This document shows, in pieces, positions 6,434-7,202 of a stretch of DNA of 7,202 nucleotides. Below the pieces are notes generated by a model that saw nothing but the letters and a program-made list of their open reading frames with translations, was not told where the DNA came from and made no database searches. The translations under genes and the position numbers were made by a program. Where the stretch lies: the NCBI GenBank assembly GCA_031278315.1, contig JAITKS010000333.1:1-7202 (forward strand), in the 5' to 3' direction. Source of the DNA: Planctomycetaceae bacterium. GTDB lineage: Bacteria > Planctomycetota > Planctomycetia > Pirellulales > Thermoguttaceae. Every line of letters starts with the position of its first letter. Positions within the stretch are counted from its first letter, which is position 1.

Positions 6434-6468
6434 ACGAATAGTTTAAAATTATTCCGCTGATATATTAC
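6413..6468. repeat. Direct repeat pair ahead of the last gene
   Basis: AATTATTCC-AC-CTGATATATTAC (6413-6435) recurs as AATTATTCC-G-CTGATATATTAC (6447-6468). The copies differ only by AC versus G, and their starts are 34 bases apart (about three helical turns). They occupy the region where a promoter for the gene at 6487 is expected, so they could be twin binding sites for a regulator or a recent small duplication. Confidence 0.7.
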
Positions 6469-6486
6469 TTTTCCATTAAATTACCA

Positions 6487-7202
6487 ATGTTTATTCTGTA
6501 CAAAATATTGACGTCTTTTCCGATGAAGATTGTTTATTTTAGTTTTTTCGTTTTGGTAACTATTTATTGGTTACAAAATGGTTTTCAGTGGTGTCAGTTT
6601 CAATCGGCGGACCGTGCGGATAAAACGGTTGCGGAAATAACAAAAACATTGCGCCTCCACAATCCCGAAGCGGCAGCAGAATTGGACAAAATGCGGCATC
6701 ATCACAATATTAACGCACTTGCAGCAACATTTCAGGAACGAAAACATCTGGACGGAGTCGATGGGCTCGTCCGGCTTGCTCAAGAAAGCAGAAAATCGCG
6801 GTTAATGTTTGATTTATCTTTGGCTGAGACTGCTCTCAATCCAAACCTGATTACTTCACCTGCTCAACGTCAAGCTTTTCTCGTAGCCCATGTAAATCAT
6901 TTGCAACATCTTGATTGGATACAAAACAATATTGACGATCAAAATGTTAAAAAATTTATTGATAAGCGTACGTTGGAATATCTCAACCAACTTGAAAAAG
7001 CGTCACAAAATCCTGATGAATGGCGGCGAGTCCGTGATAATCCGATGATGATACAATTAATGATGAGCGGAGTGGATTCGAAAGGACTTGAATTTTATGA
7101 TCGTGAAAAGGAATGGTTGGACGATGTACTTTATTTGTTGCTGACTTCTATTGATATTGACCAAAACATTGATTCAAATAATGACCAATGGACACGGCAC
7201 CT
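6487..7202 (+). CDS. Hypothetical membrane-anchored helical protein, 3' end outside window
   Basis: The frame stays open for 238 codons plus two bases to the window edge, so the product is incomplete. ATG 6487 is the first start after the in-frame stop at 6439-6441. ATG 6520 (residue 12) is an alternative, and neither has a Shine-Dalgarno site. Residues 14-31 form a hydrophobic segment (KIVYFSFFVLVTIYWLQ), so the protein is probably inserted in the inner membrane by its N terminus. The remainder is soluble-looking and mostly helical, with charged amphipathic stretches and a His-rich patch (HHH at 71-73). I recognise no catalytic motif or family. Translation has normal amino-acid composition, and codon use is more G/T-ending than in the SrfC/SrfB pair. 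It may be a further membrane component of the locus or the first gene of the next unit, since 204 bases and a repeat-rich gap separate it from the preceding gene. Confidence 0.7.
   Translation, partial: MFILYKILTSFPMKIVYFSFFVLVTIYWLQNGFQWCQFQSADRADKTVAEITKTLRLHNPEAAAELDKMRHHHNINALAATFQERKHLDGVDGLVRLAQESRKSRLMFDLSLAETALNPNLITSPAQRQAFLVAHVNHLQHLDWIQNNIDDQNVKKFIDKRTLEYLNQLEKASQNPDEWRRVRDNPMMIQLMMSGVDSKGLEFYDREKEWLDDVLYLLLTSIDIDQNIDSNNDQWTRH

Noticed and set aside
6571..6783. Minus-strand 70-codon frame
   Set aside because: It lies wholly inside the continuous + strand frame starting at 6487, which has a membrane segment and normal protein composition.

Overview
The window is an AT-rich bacterial stretch with a single coding direction (+). 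It carries four complete genes and one gene cut by the right edge. The core is a tightly coupled pair. The first gene (325-2406) encodes a large P-loop GTPase-like protein of the SrfC type. The second (2406-4943) encodes a large actin/Hsp70-fold ATPase of the SrfB type. The two genes overlap by one base (TAATG). The names come from Salmonella srfABC, where these proteins are annotated as putative virulence factors. Their biochemical role is not something I can state, and relatives in free-living bacteria mean the word 'virulence' should not be read as a function.

Downstream lie three small or partial genes, each with one hydrophobic segment near the N terminus. They are a 131-residue coiled-coil protein (5132-5527), a 201-residue protein whose C-terminal third resembles the GrpE beta domain (5677-6282), and the first 238 residues of a helix-rich protein that runs off the window (6487-7202). 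If the GrpE-like reading is right, the locus has a coherent logic: an Hsp70-fold ATPase (SrfB-like), a companion GTPase (SrfC-like), a membrane-tethered factor resembling an Hsp70 nucleotide exchange factor, and further membrane-anchored helical or coiled-coil partners. That is inference from motifs, not a demonstrated system.

Noncoding DNA is unusually structured. The 324-base leader contains a 12-bp-stem hairpin with a T-run. The srfB/5132 gap holds an AT-rich inverted repeat and a clean 9-unit tandem array of an 8-bp repeat. The 5527/5677 gap holds a 16-pair inverted repeat whose loop contains an 11-bp tandem duplication. The 6282/6487 gap holds paired TTTCGTG motifs and a 22-23 bp direct repeat just ahead of the last gene.

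Organism: a Gram-negative-like bacterium using the standard code. Weak or absent Shine-Dalgarno sites on several genes and the TTTCGTGTATTTCGTG intergenic motif make me think of the Planctomycetes/Verrucomicrobia/Lentisphaerae (PVC) group. This is a soft inference. I see no tRNA, rRNA, CRISPR array, transposase, integrase or plasmid gene.
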